Below, one piece after another: positions 55,706 through 63,880 of a stretch of DNA of 64,000 bases; position 1 is the first letter of the stretch; every line of letters begins with the position of its first letter. The notes below the pieces were generated by a model. The model was not told the DNA's origin and made no database searches. It saw only the letters and a list, made by a program, of their open reading frames with translations. The DNA comes from Actinoplanes derwentensis (lineage in GTDB: Bacteria; Actinomycetota; Actinomycetes; Mycobacteriales; Micromonosporaceae). The DNA lies in assembly GCF_900104725.1 (NCBI RefSeq), contig NZ_LT629758.1:3906001-3970000 (forward strand), in the 5' to 3' direction. The translations under genes and the position numbers were made by a program.

Positions 55706-56887
55706 GTGTCCGTACTGAGGTCCAGGCCTGCACTGCGCTGGCTGGTTCCGTCCGCTGCGGCGATCGTGGTCATCGGCGGCGGCGCGGCGGCTGGAACGAT
55801 CGTGGCGAACGCCGAACCGGGACTGCCCGAGCGCAGTGCCGCTCAACTACTCGTCGACCTGCAGGGTGCCGAGATCGACGGGCTCTCCGGCACCGTGGTG
55901 CAGAGCTCCGACCTGGGGCTGCCGGGCATCGCGGGGCTGCTCGGGAACGTTCAGGGCTCCGGATCAGGCGGGCTGACCAGCCTGATCTCCGGCAGCAACA
56001 CCGCCCGCGTGTGGTACGCCGGTGAGCAGAAGGCCCGGTTCGCGCTGCTCGGGACGAGCGGCGAGACCGACGTCATCCGCAACGGCACCGACGTGTGGGT
56101 GTGGGAGAGCTCGGCGAACACCGGCACCCATTTCAAGCTGCCGGCCGGCAAGGCAGGCGACAAGCAGGAAGCGCCGGCCAGTGAGGTGCCGACGACACCG
56201 CAGGCGGCCGCCGACGCGGCTCTCGCGGCGATCGACCCGACCACCGCGGTGACGACGACCGGCGCGGCCCAGGTGGCCGGACGGGACGCCTACGAGCTGG
56301 TGCTCAGCCCGAAGGACACCGATTCGCTGGTCGGGCAGGTGCGCCTGGCGATCGACGCGCAGGAGCACATCCCGCTGCGGGTCGACGTCTACGCGAAGAA
56401 CACCACCAAACCGGCGTTCCGGGTGGCGTTCGAGCAGATCAGCTTCGACGTCCCGGCGGACGAGCAGTTCACGTTCAACCCGCCGCCCGGCGCGAAGGTC
56501 GAAGAGGGAACCGCTCCGGCCGCGGCTCTGGAGCACCAGGGCAAGCCGGACTCCGCCGAGGCCGAGAAGGCCCTCACGGAGGCCCGCAAGGGTGGTGACG
56601 GTCTCAAGGTCGTCGGCGAGGGCTGGACGACGATCCTGGTGACCGAGGGCGGCCCGAGCAAGGCCGAGCTGGAGAAGGTCACCGGCGACGCGAAGTCGGA
56701 GTCCGGTGAGGGCGCCGACGCCGCGAAGATGGCCGAGGACTTCCTGGGCACGTTCCAGAAGGTCAGCGGTTCCTGGGGCACCGGCCGGCTGCTGAGCGGT
56801 TCGCTCTTCACCGTGCTGCTCACCGACGACGGCCGGGTTCTGGCCGGCGCGGTGACACCGGAGGCGCTGTACAAGGCCGCCGCGTAA
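55706..56887 (+). CDS. LolA-like secreted/anchored protein
   Basis: 393 aa from GTG 55706 with GGGAGG ahead (GTG 55697 overlaps that site and is less likely). N-terminal anchor LRWLVPSAAAIVVIGGGAAAGTIVANAEP, then a LolA/LppX-like fold: AAQLLVDLQGAEIDGLSGTVVQSSDLGLP, NTARVWYAGEQKARFALLGTSGETDVIRNGTDVWVWESS, GQVRLAIDAQEHIPLRVDVY and VAFEQISFDVPADEQFTFNPPPGAKV. Proteins of this type in actinomycetes are thought to handle lipids at the cell surface; the role here is unproven. Divergent from the dioxygenase/TCS transcript across a 119-bp gap that may carry the regulator's targets. Confidence 0.8.
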   Translation: MSVLRSRPALRWLVPSAAAIVVIGGGAAAGTIVANAEPGLPERSAAQLLVDLQGAEIDGLSGTVVQSSDLGLPGIAGLLGNVQGSGSGGLTSLISGSNTARVWYAGEQKARFALLGTSGETDVIRNGTDVWVWESSANTGTHFKLPAGKAGDKQEAPASEVPTTPQAAADAALAAIDPTTAVTTTGAAQVAGRDAYELVLSPKDTDSLVGQVRLAIDAQEHIPLRVDVYAKNTTKPAFRVAFEQISFDVPADEQFTFNPPPGAKVEEGTAPAAALEHQGKPDSAEAEKALTEARKGGDGLKVVGEGWTTILVTEGGPSKAELEKVTGDAKSESGEGADAAKMAEDFLGTFQKVSGSWGTGRLLSGSLFTVLLTDDGRVLAGAVTPEALYKAAA

Positions 56888-56910
56888 CAGATTTCACCCC
56901 GGCGAGGCCC

Positions 56911-57576
56911 TCACCGCAGTGCGGTGGGGGCCTCGTTCAATGTGCGGATCGTCGGCACACCCGCGTCCGGGTGGGCGCCGTAGCGGTCCAGCAGGATCGC
57001 GGGCAGCCCGGCGGCCAGCGCGCCGTGCACGTCCTTCGCCAGCGAGTCACCGATCATCAGCGCCTGCTCCGGGGCGACGCCGAGCAGGGCGAGGGCATGG
57101 TGGAAGGCGCGCGGATCCGGTTTACCGGCGGGCAGGGCAGAGGACGCGATGAGTACGTCGACAGCGCTCGCGAGCCCGGTCCGCTCCAGCTTGTCGCGCT
57201 GCTGGTCCTCGTCCCCGTTGGTCAGCACGGCCACGATCCGGCCCGCGTCCCGGAACCGGTGCAGCGTGGGCAGAGCGTCGTCGTAGGCGGTCCAGCCGGC
57301 CTCGTACCGTTCCAGGTAACCGGCGAACAGCGCGTCGGCGTCGGCGTCGGACAGCTCCCGGCCGAGGAACTCCCGCACCCGCTCCCGGCGCTGCCCCTGG
57401 AACGTGATCTCCCGGCGCTGCCAGCGGGCGTAGTGCCGCTCCGAGACGGCGGCCCACCTGTCGTAGACCCCGGCGTCCTCGATGCCCTGGGCCGCCGCCC
57501 ACCCGACAGCGGCGGCCCGGGCTGCGGTCACCTGGTCCACGAGGGTTTCGTCCAGGTCGAACAGCACGGCTCTCAT
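56911..57576 (-). CDS. HAD-superfamily hydrolase
   Basis: 221 aa from ATG 57576 (ATGA overlap with the upstream TPR gene). HAD motifs: I, LFDLDETLVD; II, VLTNGDED; III, GKPDPRAFH Lys; IV, MIGDSLAKDVHGAL. The helical C1 cap (about 20-85) is of the phosphoglycolate phosphatase/haloacid dehalogenase type. Substrate unknown, probably a small phosphate ester. Third gene of the AAA-TPR-HAD operon, all overlapping. Confidence 0.9.
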   Translation of the reverse strand: MRAVLFDLDETLVDQVTAARAAAVGWAAAQGIEDAGVYDRWAAVSERHYARWQRREITFQGQRRERVREFLGRELSDADADALFAGYLERYEAGWTAYDDALPTLHRFRDAGRIVAVLTNGDEDQQRDKLERTGLASAVDVLIASSALPAGKPDPRAFHHALALLGVAPEQALMIGDSLAKDVHGALAAGLPAILLDRYGAHPDAGVPTIRTLNEAPTALR

Positions 57577-58571
57577 TCGGCGGCTCCCGCGGTCAGCAGT
57601 CCGGCCAGCAGTCCGGCGGACAGGGCCAGAGTGGACCACTGCGGGTACACCGCGTACCAGCAGAGGACGTGGACCGATCCGCTCGCGGCGACCAGACCGG
57701 CACCGACCGCGCGGCGGGTGCGGGCCGGCAGCAGGCCCAGGCAGATCCACGGCAGGCGGCCGGCCGGGATCAGCACCCGCAGCGCCAGCCCGGCGGTGAC
57801 CAGCGCCATCACCAGCGCCGCGCCGCGCGCCAGCAGCAGCGACGGCTCCCACCAGCGGCCACCCAGGGCGAGCAGCGCCACCAGCGGGACACCCGCCAGC
57901 AGACCACGGCGCAAGCCCGCCAGCAGACCACGGACCGGCCAGGTCAGGGCCGGTGCGCCGTACCGCTCGGGGTGGTCGGCGGCCAACTGCCGCAAGCCGC
58001 GCATCGCGTCCCGGACCTGCATCTTCTCGGCGTCGAGCAGTGCCATCATCCAGCGGCCCTCGGCGTCCTCCGGATCCTGCGCCAGGGCGCGGGAGGTGGC
58101 CGCGCGGGCGGCGTCCCGGCGGCCGGCGTTGCGTTCCACCTCGGCCAGGGTCATCAGGTCCGGCACCGAGTGCGGCGCGATGGTGATGGCCCGCCCGGCC
58201 GCTTCCCGGGCCGCACCGAAGTCCTTGCGCACGGTCAGGCAACGGGCCAGCACCCGGTGCGGTTCCGGCCGCCACGGGTCCAACCGGACCGCTTCCCGGG
58301 CCGCCGTCAGGGCCTCGGCCCAGCGGGCGAGCCCCAGCAGGCACTCGGCCCGTTCGATGTGGGCGACCGCGTGCCCGGGCGCCACCGCGACGGCCGCGTC
58401 CGCGAACTCCAGGGCGGCCCCGAAGTCACCCCGTAGCCGCCGTAGCCCGGCGAGCAGGCCCAGCAGCTCCGGGTCGGCGGGTGTCGTCACCAGACCGATC
58501 CGGACCGCCTCCTCGGCCTGGTCCAGCCGGCCCACGTCGGCGAGTGCCCGTGCCCGGGCGGCGGCACTCAA
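57573..58571 (-). CDS. TPR-repeat membrane protein
   Basis: 332 aa from TTG 58571, which overlaps the AAA gene stop (TTGA). No ATG or GTG fits in frame until well inside the repeats, and translational coupling explains the weak start. Residues about 1-195 are TPR-like helical hairpins (ALADVGRLDQAEEAVRIGLVTTPADPELLGLLAGLRRLRGD, AALEFADAAVAVAPGHAVAHIERAECLLGL). About 205-332 hold four to five transmembrane helices (GVPLVALLALGG, LLLARGAALVMALVTAGLALRVLI, LALSAGLLAGLLTAG). Probably a membrane-bound scaffold for the AAA protein. Confidence 0.75.
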   Translation of the reverse strand: MSAAARARALADVGRLDQAEEAVRIGLVTTPADPELLGLLAGLRRLRGDFGAALEFADAAVAVAPGHAVAHIERAECLLGLARWAEALTAAREAVRLDPWRPEPHRVLARCLTVRKDFGAAREAAGRAITIAPHSVPDLMTLAEVERNAGRRDAARAATSRALAQDPEDAEGRWMMALLDAEKMQVRDAMRGLRQLAADHPERYGAPALTWPVRGLLAGLRRGLLAGVPLVALLALGGRWWEPSLLLARGAALVMALVTAGLALRVLIPAGRLPWICLGLLPARTRRAVGAGLVAASGSVHVLCWYAVYPQWSTLALSAGLLAGLLTAGAAE

Positions 58572-59860
58572 CGGATCTTGCGCTTTTTGAGGTAGGCGGC
58601 CAGGTCGTCGTACTCGCCGCTCTCGTTGGCGAACATCGCCACGTTGCGGGCGGTGCTGAACCAGGCGTCCGTGGACGGGCGGACCTCCTTCGCCGCGGCC
58701 AGCATGTCCGCCTGGTTGATCATGCGGATCTCGCCGGAGGCGATCGAGTCGCGCATCGCGTACTCGGCGGCCGTCTCGCACAGGTGCGCCAGGTCGGCGC
58801 CGGAGTGGTGCTCGGTGGCGGCGGCGACCGCGTCCAGGTCGATCCCGGCGACCGGGCGGTCCCGCAGGTGGTACTCCAGGATGGCGGCGCGGGCCGGGCG
58901 GTCCGGCGGCAGCACCAGCACGGTCCGGTCCAGGCGTCCCGGCCGCCGCAACGCCGAGTCCACATCCCACGGTGCGTTGGTGGCGGCCAGCACGAACACG
59001 CCGTCGTTGCCGCCGTCCACCCCGTCCAGTTCGGTCAACAGCTGATTGACGACGGTACGCATGGACGACTGCAGTTGACTGCGCTTGTGGCCGAGGGCGT
59101 CGATCTCGTCCAGGAACAGCACACACGGCGAGTGCCCGCGCGCCGACTCGAACAGGTCGTGCAGGTTGCGTTCGGAACTGCCGATCCACATGTTGAGCAC
59201 GTCGGTGATGCTCAGTGAGATGAACGAGGCGCCCATCTCGCCGGCGACCGCCCGCGCCAGGAACGTCTTGCCACATCCGGGCGGGCCGTACAGCAGCAGG
59301 CCGCCGCGCAGGCTCTTACCGAACAGCGAGCGCATCTTCGGGTTCCGCAGCGGGCCCAGGAACGACACTTCGAGGCGCTTCTTCACGTCGGTCATGCCGC
59401 CGACGTCGGCGAGTGTCACCGGCGGCCGTTCCACGTCGAAGACCCGGTCCTCGGTGCCACGAACCGGATCCGGTTCCCCGTCGCCTCGCGCGAACCGCGG
59501 CGGAACCACGTCCCCGAACTGCTCCTCCATCGCCGCCCAGTCCACCGGCTTGCCCGCGCCGGGCTTTCCCGCGCCGAGGTCGGCCGAACCGGCGTCCGAC
59601 GCGGGCACGGTTGCGGGCGGTGTCTCTTCTTCCGGCCCCGATTGCGGTACGACCGGAGCAGGGCCGCCGAGAGCACGGCTCATCAACTGCTGCGCTGTGG
59701 TGTTTCCCGGCTCGCGGGCCAGGATCTGAGCGGCGTGCCCGATCGCCTCCGCACCCCGGCCGGCCGCCACCAGCATCTCGGCGAGGTGCAGCCGCAACGT
59801 GAGGTCGTCGGGCCGCGCCTCGACGGCGGCGGCCAGGCTGTTGATCAAGGCATCGCTCAT
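58568..59860 (-). CDS. Cdc48/FtsH-like AAA ATPase with N-terminal TPR-like region
   Basis: 430 aa. Residues 1-60 are a TPR-like pair of helices (LRLHLAEMLVAAGRGAEAIGHAAQILAREPGN); a Pro/Gly-rich linker leads to a classical AAA module: LADVGGMTDVKKRLE, Walker A GPPGCGKT (192-199), Walker B LFLDEIDAL, sensor 1 LAATNAPWDVD, Arg fingers in LRRPGRLDR, and the lid HHSGADLAHLCETAAEYAMRD. The order (AAA, TPR membrane protein, HAD) with stop/start overlaps implies one functional unit, perhaps membrane-recruited protein remodelling. Stand-alone AAA proteins of this size are hexameric. Confidence 0.88.
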   Translation of the reverse strand: MSDALINSLAAAVEARPDDLTLRLHLAEMLVAAGRGAEAIGHAAQILAREPGNTTAQQLMSRALGGPAPVVPQSGPEEETPPATVPASDAGSADLGAGKPGAGKPVDWAAMEEQFGDVVPPRFARGDGEPDPVRGTEDRVFDVERPPVTLADVGGMTDVKKRLEVSFLGPLRNPKMRSLFGKSLRGGLLLYGPPGCGKTFLARAVAGEMGASFISLSITDVLNMWIGSSERNLHDLFESARGHSPCVLFLDEIDALGHKRSQLQSSMRTVVNQLLTELDGVDGGNDGVFVLAATNAPWDVDSALRRPGRLDRTVLVLPPDRPARAAILEYHLRDRPVAGIDLDAVAAATEHHSGADLAHLCETAAEYAMRDSIASGEIRMINQADMLAAAKEVRPSTDAWFSTARNVAMFANESGEYDDLAAYLKKRKIR

Positions 59861-60242
59861 GACACGCGATTATGCCCGCATCACGCCGCGGGCCAGCACT
59901 CCCGTCAAGCGCGGACCGTGATTTTCGCCTCCTGACGGGATCTGGCGTAGCCTCCGCAGGTCGGCCGGATTCCGTGACACCCGTCACAGGATTGCCGGAC
60001 CGCCCAAGAAGTTGACCGACAGTCGCGTCCGATAGCCCCTGCCTGCGGTTATACGGCCGGAGCCGCCGGAGGACCCGGTACCGGCGACGCGGCCGGGGGT
60101 GCGGCCTCCGGTTACGCTCCGCGGGCGGCCGTCCAAAGCCGGAGGGCCGCCGGCCGCTGCGCTGGGTAATGTCGCCCGGCGGTGGTGCTGTCGTCAATGA
60201 CGCCGGGTGAAACGGACGGACCCGGCGGGAAACGAGGAAACT
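59861..60242. promoter_or_regulatory. Divergent intergenic region with CRP-like site
   Basis: 380 bp between the AAA operon and divIVA-like gene. It contains GTGACACCCGTCAC at 59974-59987, exactly the GTGA-N6-TCAC form of actinomycete CRP sites, and a -10-like TTATAC at about 60049. GC-rich partial repeats (GGCCG/CCGGAG) fill 60055-60165. No gene is seen here. Confidence 0.4.
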
Positions 60243-60941
60243 GTGCCGATCACTCCCGCTGACATCCACAACATGGACTTCAGGAGGCCGCCGATCGGGA
60301 AACGCGGCTACGACGAGGAGGAGGTCGACGCGTTCCTGGACGAGGCGAGCCAGGAACTGGTCCGGCTGATCGAGGAGAACAGTGCTCTCTCCGACCGGCT
60401 GCGCCGCGACGGCGCTCCCGACCTGGCCGCGACGACCGTGCTGAACGGCGACGCGGCCGAACTGATGGAGCTGACCGCTCGCCTCCGTCAGCTCCGCGAC
60501 GGCCTGTCCCGCGCCGAACACGACGCCCGCGACATGCAGGTGCAGCTAGAACGCGCTCGTGACCAGGCCCGCTCGGCGCCCCCGCCGAAGCAGGCGATGC
60601 CCGCCGACAACGACCGGGTGCTGATGATGGCGCAGCGCACGGCCGAGGAACACGTCCGCGACGCCCAGATGGAGTCGGACGTGCTGCTGTCCGACGCCCG
60701 CGCGAAAGCCGACCAGGTGACCGGTGACGCCCGGCGCACCGCCGGCGCGATCGAGGCCGACGCCCAGCGCAACCACTCGGACGCGATGGACGGACTGGCC
60801 CGTGACCGGGCGGCGGCTCTCGACGAGATCGACCGGCTCGGCCAGCTGGCCGTCGGTTACCGCTCCGCTCTGGACCACCACGTCCACCGTCAGCTGGAGG
60901 ACCTGGACGGTTCCCCCGGCATCCCCCCGAACCAGCCCTGA
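60243..60941 (+). CDS. DivIVA-domain coiled-coil protein (Wag31-like)
   Basis: 232 aa from GTG 60243 (GAGGAA ahead), giving the family start [46 protein letters not shown]. This membrane-binding DivIVA head is followed by a long coiled coil (about 65-220; [34 protein letters not shown], then [48 protein letters not shown]). It is shorter than essential Wag31 and isolated from the division cluster, so it is probably an accessory polarity/apical-growth protein rather than the main DivIVA. Confidence 0.88.
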   Translation: MPITPADIHNMDFRRPPIGKRGYDEEEVDAFLDEASQELVRLIEENSALSDRLRRDGAPDLAATTVLNGDAAELMELTARLRQLRDGLSRAEHDARDMQVQLERARDQARSAPPPKQAMPADNDRVLMMAQRTAEEHVRDAQMESDVLLSDARAKADQVTGDARRTAGAIEADAQRNHSDAMDGLARDRAAALDEIDRLGQLAVGYRSALDHHVHRQLEDLDGSPGIPPNQP

Positions 60942-60966
60942 CGATCACGACCGGCCGCGCCACGGG

Positions 60967-62025
60967 TCAGCGGCCGGTCAGAGTACGGAAGAACGTCGTC
61001 ACGTCGGCGGTGAACAGGGTGGGGACCTCCAGGGCCGGGAAGTGACCGCCCCGGGGGAATTCCGTCCAATGGTGGATGTCGTTGGTGCGGGCCGCGATCG
61101 GGCGGATCGACTGGACGATGTCGCCGGGGAGGACCGCTACACCGAGCGGGACCGGGAGCGGGGGCTGCGGTCCCGCCAGGGTGGATTCCTTCACGATGCG
61201 GGCCGCTGTGCCCGCGGTGCGGAACAGCCAGTGGTGGGCGACGTTCGCCACGATCCGGTCGTCGGGGACCGGGGTGGCCGGGTCGGCCCACGTGTCGAAC
61301 TTCTCCGCCATGAACGCCAGCAGACCGGCCGGTGAGTCGGTCAGCGCGTAGGCCGGGGTCTGCGGGGTCGCCGCGAACAGGATCTGGTGCGGGTGCCGGT
61401 TCGCGGCCAGGTGCATGGTCTTCGCCAGCCGGGCCTCCTCGACGGGGGTCAGGTTCTCCGCGGTGCCCGGCGTCGGCAGGTAGTTGACGTGCACACCGAC
61501 GACCCGGCCGGGGGCCAGTGTGCCGAGACTGCGGGAGATTCCGGAGCCCCAGTCGCCGCCCTGGGCGCCGAAGCGTGGGTAACCCAGCTCGGTCATCAGG
61601 GCCGCCCAGGCGCGGGCCACCCGGTCCACACCCCAGGATCGGGTGGTGGGGCCGGACAGCCCGAAGCCGGGGATCGCCGGGGCCACCACGTGGAAGTGCT
61701 CGGACAGCGGGCCGATCACGTCCAGGAACTCGACGGTGGAGCCGGGCCAGCCGTGCGTCAGCAGCAGCGGCAGCGCGTGCGGGTCGGTGGACCGGGTGTG
61801 GAAGAAGTGGACGCGGTCGCCGTCGAGCTCGGTGCTCTGGTGCGGTACGGCGTTGAGCTCGGCCTCGTGGGCCCGCCAGTCGAAGCGCTGCCAGTGGCTG
61901 GCGAGGGCGCGGACCCGGTCGAGGGTGATGCCGTAGCCGGCGGGGGCGTCGGCGGGCCAGCGGGTGCGGGCGAGGCGGTCGGTCAGGTCGTCGAGTTCGG
62001 ACTGGGCCACCCGGATATCGTTCAT
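60967..62025 (-). CDS. Epoxide hydrolase-family alpha/beta hydrolase
   Basis: 352 aa from ATG 62025; the longer frame would cross the operator region. The N-terminal EHN domain (IRVAQSELDDLTDRLARTRWPADAP, WRAHEAELNAVPHQSTELDGDRVHFFH) precedes the alpha/beta fold with oxyanion HGWPGSTVEFLDV, nucleophile Asp in FGAQGGDWGSGISRSLG and a catalytic His near EFPRGGHFPALEVP. It opens epoxides with water. Divergent from a marR-type gene across a strong shared palindrome, so induction by a ligand of MarR is likely. Confidence 0.92.
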   Translation of the reverse strand: MNDIRVAQSELDDLTDRLARTRWPADAPAGYGITLDRVRALASHWQRFDWRAHEAELNAVPHQSTELDGDRVHFFHTRSTDPHALPLLLTHGWPGSTVEFLDVIGPLSEHFHVVAPAIPGFGLSGPTTRSWGVDRVARAWAALMTELGYPRFGAQGGDWGSGISRSLGTLAPGRVVGVHVNYLPTPGTAENLTPVEEARLAKTMHLAANRHPHQILFAATPQTPAYALTDSPAGLLAFMAEKFDTWADPATPVPDDRIVANVAHHWLFRTAGTAARIVKESTLAGPQPPLPVPLGVAVLPGDIVQSIRPIAARTNDIHHWTEFPRGGHFPALEVPTLFTADVTTFFRTLTGR

Positions 62026-62027
62026 GG

Positions 62028-62056
62028 CACTAACGTTAGTCGCATAAACGTTAGTG
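62028..62056. promoter_or_regulatory. MarR operator between epoxide hydrolase and marR
   Basis: Perfect 10-bp arms CACTAACGTT (62028-62037) and AACGTTAGTG (62047-62056), 9 bp apart; the left arm is also half of ACTAACGTTAGT, itself a perfect palindrome. It sits 2 bp from the hydrolase ATG and 22 bp from the marR start, so one bound repressor can block both genes. Confidence 0.82.
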
Positions 62057-62078
62057 CGTCCAATGCTATTGTCGGCGG

Positions 62079-62561
62079 GTGGATCATCTACCGAGCTGGC
62101 TGCTGAACCAGGTCTCCGCACACGCGCAGCGGCTCATCGCCGAAGGGTTCGCCGCCACCGGGGCCCGGGGCTATCACTTCCGGCTGCTGGATTCGCTTGT
62201 CACCGACGGGCCCGCCAGTCAGGCGGCGCTCGGGCGGCGCACCGGGATCCACCTGAGCGATCTGGTGGGGGCGCTCAACGAGCTGGAGTCGGCGGGGTTC
62301 GTGCGGCGCGCACCCGACCCGGCGGACAAGCGGCGCAACGTGGTGTCGGTGACCGGGACCGGCCGGGAGCGGGCCGCCGAGCTGAGCGAGCGGGTGGCAG
62401 CGATCCAGGAGGAGCTGCTGGCGCCGCTGTCGCGGCCCGAGCGGGATCAACTGACCGGGCTGCTGCGGCGGCTACTGGAGCATCACGGGACGCCGGCGAC
62501 GGACCGCTCACGCCCGGCGGCCGCGTCGCGGCCGGAAGGGGACGCCTGGCTCGCGGGGTAG
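62079..62561 (+). CDS. MarR-family transcriptional regulator
   Basis: 160 aa, GTG start at 62079. Winged helix: FRLLDSLVTDGPASQAALGRRTGIHLSDLVGALNELESAGFVRRAPDPADKRRNVVSVT, with the family's D-x-R wing. It presumably represses the divergent epoxide hydrolase gene and itself through the 62028-62056 palindrome. The last 20 residues are low complexity. Convergent with the NlpC gene. Confidence 0.92.
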   Translation: MDHLPSWLLNQVSAHAQRLIAEGFAATGARGYHFRLLDSLVTDGPASQAALGRRTGIHLSDLVGALNELESAGFVRRAPDPADKRRNVVSVTGTGRERAAELSERVAAIQEELLAPLSRPERDQLTGLLRRLLEHHGTPATDRSRPAAASRPEGDAWLAG

Positions 62562-62599
62562 TCCGGGACTGTCGGTAGGCGTACCAGAAAAAGAAAGAA

Positions 62600-62626
62600 G
62601 ACCGCCGTCAGCGAACGACGGCGGTC
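62600..62626 (-). terminator. Intrinsic terminator after NlpC/P60 gene
   Basis: Perfect 10-bp stem GACCGCCGTC / GACGGCGGTC with a 7-nt loop. On the minus strand it is followed by TTCTTTCTTTTTCTGG, a real T-rich tract, unusual in this genome. Confidence 0.9.
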
Positions 62627-62644
62627 TCCCCGGAGGGTTTCGAT

Positions 62645-63610
62645 CTAGCCGGGCCGGCGGTAACCGGCGATCGGACCGCGATCGATGGTCGCCATCCGCA
62701 CGTAGTCGCCCGTGTGCGGCGCGTGCACCACCATGCCACCACCGATGTAGATGGAGACGTGGTGCACGTCGGACCAGTAGAAGACCAGGTCGCCCGGCTT
62801 CAGCTCGTCCCGGCTGACCGGTGTCCCGGAACCGTACTGATCCTTCGTGTAGTGCTCGAGATGCACGCCGACCGAACCCCAGGCCTCCTGCGTCAAACCC
62901 GAGCAGTCGTAGCTGTTCGGGCCGTTGGAGCCGAAGACGTAGGGCTTGCCGATCAGGTCACACGCCTTCTGGGCGGCACGGCCACCCTTGTCGTTCGTGT
63001 AAGTGACCGGGCACGGACCGGTGCGCAGCGGGCCGTCGGACGCGTCCGTGTCACCGTAGGCGGCGAGACGGAGCTTCTGGAGCTTGGTGATCTCCTTCTC
63101 GATGTCCGTCTTCTTGCCCTGGAGATCGGTGTCGCGAACCGCGATCTCGGCTTCGATCTGGTCGATCGAGGCCTTGTCGGCGGCGTACTTGTCCCGCAGC
63201 TTCGAGACCTCCGCGATCGAGGCCTTCCGGTTGCTGGCGAGCTGGTCCAGCAGCGTGAGCTTGTCGGCCAGCCCGTCCGGGTCCCCGGACAGGATCGCGG
63301 TCGCCACTGTGGGCGGCCCCTGGATGTACGCGTCGACCGCCAGGCCGCGTACCTCCACCATCGCGGCGTCCACCTGCTTCTGCAGCGGGGCGAGCGTCTT
63401 CGCCAGTGACTTCTGCTGCTTGCGCAGTTTGGTCAGCTTGGTGTGGTTGCCGTTGTAGTCCTCGATGACGGGCTCGAGCGTGTTCCACGCCTTGTCGATC
63501 TGATCCTCGACGGCACCCGGAGAGGGTGCGGCGTAGGCGGCGGATGGCCCCGTGACGACGATGCCCACGGTGGCCACCACGGCCACCAGCAGGTTGCGCA
63601 TGCGCTTCAC
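62645..63610 (-). CDS. Secreted NlpC/P60 peptidoglycan endopeptidase with coiled coil
   Basis: 321 aa from GTG 63610 (ATG 63601 is an alternative). Signal peptide to about 27 (VTGPSAAYA). A coiled-coil segment (about 33-185; NHTKLTKLRKQQKSLAKTLAPLQKQVDAAMVEV, KLRDKYAADKASIDQIEAEIAV) of the RipA/PcsB type precedes the catalytic domain. Catalytic Cys236 is in YDCSGLTQEAW, His284 in HHVSIYIGGG, with a third polar residue near VVHAPHTG. It cuts peptide stems of peptidoglycan during growth or separation. The leader contains a ydaO-type c-di-AMP riboswitch and the end an intrinsic terminator. Confidence 0.93.
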   Translation of the reverse strand: MKRMRNLLVAVVATVGIVVTGPSAAYAAPSPGAVEDQIDKAWNTLEPVIEDYNGNHTKLTKLRKQQKSLAKTLAPLQKQVDAAMVEVRGLAVDAYIQGPPTVATAILSGDPDGLADKLTLLDQLASNRKASIAEVSKLRDKYAADKASIDQIEAEIAVRDTDLQGKKTDIEKEITKLQKLRLAAYGDTDASDGPLRTGPCPVTYTNDKGGRAAQKACDLIGKPYVFGSNGPNSYDCSGLTQEAWGSVGVHLEHYTKDQYGSGTPVSRDELKPGDLVFYWSDVHHVSIYIGGGMVVHAPHTGDYVRMATIDRGPIAGYRRPG

Positions 63611-63637
63611 GTCAGGTGCGTTTTCCTTTCTTCCCGT

Positions 63638-63745
63638 TCAGCCGCCGACCGGGTTAGCTGACGGGTTCGGGCGGGAAGTCTGCCCGGCCACTCAGTGGCT
63701 GCACCCCAGGTACTCGGTTCCCCGGCTCGCGACAACGCGATTAGG
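63638..63745 (-). ncRNA. ydaO/yuaA-type c-di-AMP riboswitch in nlpC leader
   Basis: On the minus strand the leader contains the family blocks in order: GCGAGCCGGGGAACCGAG with CCTGGGGTGCAGCC about 63741-63696, then CCCGAACCCGTCAGC TAACC and GGTCGGCGG ending at about 63641, 30 nt before the start. The CCGAA(C/U)CCG-CAGCUAACC segment is the hallmark of this class. In Bacillus and Streptomyces it switches off cell-wall hydrolase genes when c-di-AMP is high. Boundaries are approximate. Confidence 0.85.
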
Positions 63746-63880
63746 CGGTGGTCCGCCAGATCGGCCGGGTGACCGATGGGGGGCTGGTCGAACCGGGGTT
63801 CACCGTACTCGGATCATGGGCGCAAATGAAGGTCGCACAACCGGCCGAACTGTACGCACAGTGACGCTTGCGAAGAGTCA

